A model generated the notes under the pieces. That model was not told the origin of the DNA. It did no database searches and saw nothing but the letters and a program-made list of their open reading frames with translations. Positions 61,091 to 64,000 of a stretch of DNA of 64,000 nucleotides are shown here, piece by piece (the first letter of the stretch is position 1; the number at the start of each line of letters is the position of its first letter). Where the stretch lies: positions 4,030,001 through 4,094,000 of the forward strand of contig NC_066333.1 in the NCBI RefSeq assembly GCF_022539315.1, given 5' to 3'. The position numbers were made by a program, and so were the translations under genes. This DNA comes from Serinus canaria (Eukaryota > Chordata > Aves > Passeriformes > Fringillidae).

Positions 61091-63120
61091 CCAGGGAGCT
61101 GGATGGATACTGAGGACCAGGCAGCCCTCACCCCTCATCCAGCAGCCAGTTTGGATGGTGATCCAGCTTTTTGCACTTTAAAGGTGACAAACGCTATCAT
61201 CTACTTCCAAGCTGTGGGTGGAGCTTGGAGACACTTCAGTGTGTGGTTACTTTGATCAAAAGTGTTGAATTCAGATTGCCTTTCTACCAGATCACCGTGA
61301 TCTACCAGAAAAGTAATTTGCATCCACATAAAGGTATTTAAACTGCTACAAAAATTAGAAACCAAGTTCCATTGAAGGCAGAGCCTTTCTTCAGACTGTG
61401 CTAGAGGAGTCACTGGGAGTCTGTACTCAGTACTGGAGATGTGACTCAGGAATCAATGCTGATATTGGCTCCAAAGAGGAAATGGAGCCGACAGGGCAGC
61501 AAATTGATTTGGACATGAGTAATTACTTAAGTTATTAGTGTCCTTGTCTGCAGCAGCACCTAAAGCAGAGATGACAGGGAGCCCAGGAGGAGCCTGAGCA
61601 GGACAGCCAGAGCAAGCACACCCTGGCACCACTTGGCTGCCAAAGGACCCTTCCAACTTAAATTTGTGGTGATCCTGTTTGTGCACATCCCTCCTTGCAA
61701 GGGCACACCTGAGCTGTGTGGAGCAGCAATTCCTTGCAGAGGGAAATGGGATATGTTGGGAAAAGCATGAAGGATGTGAGATGCAAAATGGAGGGGACAG
61801 ACTCTGAGAGTCACAGTGTGAGCAGGGGGATGAAGGCAATAGGTACACAATGCACAGGTGCAGGGGAGCAGCCTCCCAGTCTCTTTTTGTATGTTTCTAT
61901 TTTATAGAAAGCCCACACACACCAAAACCTGGCTGTTCTGCAGTTTGGGCAGCCCCCTGTGGGGCTGCACCACTGCTAATGCCACACAGCTTGGGAACCA
62001 GTGTTTCCTAGACATAGAAATTAATTGATGATGAGTTTAGTGTCCCCTCCCCAGGTTTATCCAGCCCCTGTGGCAGCAAGAGGGATCCTCCACCAGCACA
62101 GCCTGCACGCTGTGCTCTCACCAGAGCTGAGCTCCCTCCTGCAGAGGAGGTTCCATGGAATTTGGGGACACTGAGGTGCTGCTGAGGTGGCCACACTCCA
62201 AACACACCACTGACAGCACAGAGCATCCATGCCCAGCTCCACCTCAAAGGAATATTGCATGGTGCAGGGAGAGTGAGATCATCCAAAAGCATCCATGCAG
62301 ACAGCAGAGAAACAACAGGAAAACAACTCAAAACATGGGGGGGTCTCTTCAAAACATTGGCCAGGAGGCATTTGGTGGGAAATGTAGGCCAGCTCCCACA
62401 TGAGGGGTATGCATTTTTCATGACCATCCCCAACCTTGATATTTCTTACCTTCAAACATAAATAAAGAGGGGTTTCCCCTCCTCTCCTCCCACCAGCTGC
62501 AGCTTGGCCCTGCTGTAGACAAGAGCAGCTCACAGTGGGTGGAGAAGGAGAGGAGTCACCAAGGAGTCCCTCGCTCTCTTAAAAGCCCAGCTTGATCCTA
62601 GGAAAAAAAGCAAGAAGAATCTGAGTCCTCCTTGAAGTGGAAAACCAGAAATAATACACCCCGTGAAATATAAAACACAGTTTAGAAATGAGCAAGTGAG
62701 CAACGAGAGGAGGAATTTATCTTAAGAGATGCTTTCTTATTTGAATCCATCAAAAAGGAAACTCACCTCCTGCCCCAGCCTCAGAGCCCTCCTGTCTTGG
62801 GCAGACAGTGCAGGGAACATCAATGAGTGGGTGTTCCTGGCTGTTTGTGTTTCATCTCTATATTCACCACCCCCTTCTGTGCAAACGAGAAAGGAGATGT
62901 AGGAAGCCCCAGGATAAAGAAATACAAAATTGAACCCCCCAGTCCTGGTGGAAAACAGCCGAGTTTATTTTTTAATGAGGATTGCACCAGAGGAGGAAAC
63001 CAACTACCAACAGCCCGTGAGCTAATCAGGGGGAGGGTCAGGTCACACACACTCCTGTCTCTGCTCGCTGTGCTCCACAGCTGATGACACCTCACAGAGC
63101 TGCTGTTTCACACCACATCA
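61091..63120. other. Unannotated unique DNA
   Basis: No supported gene or repeat over 2 kb. 61640-61680 carries 'ggacccttccaacttaaat', which may be a decayed CR1 3' tip. Frames of up to 141 codons overlap on both strands without recognised domains. Confidence 0.45.
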
Positions 63121-63244
63121 CTCCCTCAGCCCCACAGAGCATCGCTGGAGCTGCTGCTGTCCCCTCCTGCAGCTGGAAGCCAGCGATGCCCATCGTCACC
63201 ACCGGCTGTGCTGCGGGCTGCCCAGCCCGGGGCACAGCTCCAGG
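63121..63244. promoter_or_regulatory. Small CpG cluster
   Basis: Six to seven CpGs fall within about 100 bp ('catcgctgg', 'agccagcgatgcccatcgtc', 'caccggctg', 'ctgcgggctg', 'cagcccgggg') in otherwise CpG-poor DNA. It sits directly before the (CTC) repeat. It could be a minor promoter or a GC peak. Confidence 0.3.
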
Positions 63245-63294
63245 TCTCCTCCTCCTCCTCCTCCTCCTCCTCCTCCTCCTCCTCCTCCTCCTCC
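63245..63294. repeat. (CTC)16 trinucleotide repeat
   Basis: About 50 bp of uninterrupted CTC/CCT units. In the plus frame it encodes a run of Leu and on the minus strand a run of Arg or Glu/Gly depending on frame. The minus strand is (GGA)n, which can form quadruplex structures. It is likely to vary in length between individuals. Confidence 0.97.
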
Positions 63295-63304
63295 CCAAAG
63301 TGAG

Positions 63305-63584
63305 GTGAGTGCCTGAGGAAAGAGCACTCCCCAAAGGGCTTTCACGAGGGAGTTCACTCAGGTTCCCATCTTCAAAGCAAAAGAGCAGCTCATAAAAAGC
63401 ACATAAGCACATGGGGTTTCTTCTCCCCTCCAAAGATTAAATAATGGATGGTGAAGCACTTTCTGTCTTCTGAACTCACCTACATCCACTGCCTTCAGAA
63501 CAGGAGCAGCATCCCCAGGTGTTCCACACCAGCAGCACAAGTTGTGACCCTTCAGCAGAGGATGAGCTGCACCTGAGCTCCCAT
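63305..63584. other. Unannotated DNA between two tandem repeats
   Basis: Short unique segment starting with 'gtgagtgcctg', a good splice-donor-like sequence. No element is recognised. Confidence 0.4.
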
Positions 63585-63818
63585 CACAGCAACACCCCCA
63601 GACCCTGCTCTGTGCCACTGAAACACACCCAGACCCTGCCCTGTGCCACAGCAACTCCCCCAGACCCTGCTCTGTGCCACAGCAACACCCCCAGACCCTG
63701 CTCTGTGCCACAGAAACACCCCAGACCCTGCTCTGTGCCACTGAAACACACCCCCAGACCCTGTTCTGTGCCATAGCAACACCCCCAGACCCTGCCCTGT
63801 GCCACAGAAACACCCCCA
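63585..63818. repeat. 31-bp minisatellite, about 7.5 copies
   Basis: The unit is close to 'cagcaacacccccagaccct' plus 'gctctgtgcca'. The landmark 'gaccctg' recurs at 63601, 63632, 63663, 63694, 63724, 63757 and 63788, giving spacings of 31, 31, 31, 30, 33 and 31. Because 31 is not a multiple of three, the unit reads through every frame in turn. This gives repeat-rich but meaningless open frames on both strands. Variants between copies (gaaacac/gcaacac, cactg/cacag) show it is not freshly expanded. Confidence 0.95.
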
Positions 63819-64000
63819 AGTCCCAGCAGGAGCCCCTTCAAAGAGAAGTTTCACACTGATATTGAGTCTGTCTCACACAGCTTGTACCAAACCAGGATTT
63901 TTGGGCTCTTCTGGACCAAAGGATTCATCCTGGGGAGGTGCAGTTAAGAGTCCCCTGCAACTCAGGGCAATCTGAATGCAAAATATTTCTTTAAGGAAGC

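Noticed and set aside
63585..63818. Regularly spaced repeats considered as a CRISPR array
   Set aside because: Units are contiguous with no unique spacers, and the surrounding sequence is vertebrate.
63358..63859. Repetitive peptides on both strands suggesting a repeat protein
   Set aside because: The 31-bp minisatellite reads open in all frames; the peptide repeats change frame with each unit.

Overview
The window looks like avian nuclear DNA, most likely from a passerine. At least sixteen fragments carry the 3' end of CR1 LINEs, recognisable from the block that reads, in sense, 'tgcccagagaagctgtggctgcccc ... ggtcccttccaacccaaa ... attct(g/a)' and ends in an AT-containing octamer or nonamer. 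Four LTR-like segments (7229-7610, 11485-12138, 37606-37929, 51708-52163) resemble passerine endogenous retrovirus LTRs as I remember them. No database was searched, so species and family names are inference.

I find no protein-coding gene I can support. The listed open frames are short, overlap on both strands, or are translations of CR1 and simple repeats. No tRNA, rRNA, snRNA or CRISPR is recognised. The window is best read as intergenic or deep-intronic DNA.

Layout: 1-2.9 kb is mostly unique DNA with one CR1 and a CpG-rich block (2755-2945). This abuts a striking purine-rich low-complexity tract of about 1.35 kb (2946-4292) that contains a nearly identical 350-bp tandem duplication. From 4.3 to 12.1 kb there are three CR1 fragments and two solo-LTR-like elements. 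From 12.1 to 37.6 kb the DNA is mostly unique with sparse CR1 pieces, and it holds a perfect 25-bp hairpin at 22334-22393 and an 18-bp AT palindrome at 33148. From 37.6 to 39.3 kb an LTR, a CR1 piece and a degenerate CATCC/AGCCT minisatellite lie close together. From 39.3 to 56.4 kb there are several plus-strand CR1 elements, the longest at 45376-46018, which keeps part of the ORF2 C-terminus. The same stretch has a telomere-like 20-mer (40733), a (CA)14, an LTR and an old CR1/L3-like reverse-transcriptase remnant (55200-55560). From 56.4 kb to the end there is a 158-nt pure pyrimidine run (59503-59660), a (CTC)16 repeat beside a small CpG cluster, and a 31-bp minisatellite (63585-63818).

No undescribed multi-gene system is visible. 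The observations most worth checking are the duplicated purine tract, the perfect hairpin, the minisatellite with a roughly 275-bp higher-order period, the telomere-like block, and a few exon-like segments with good splice signals that I cannot confirm.
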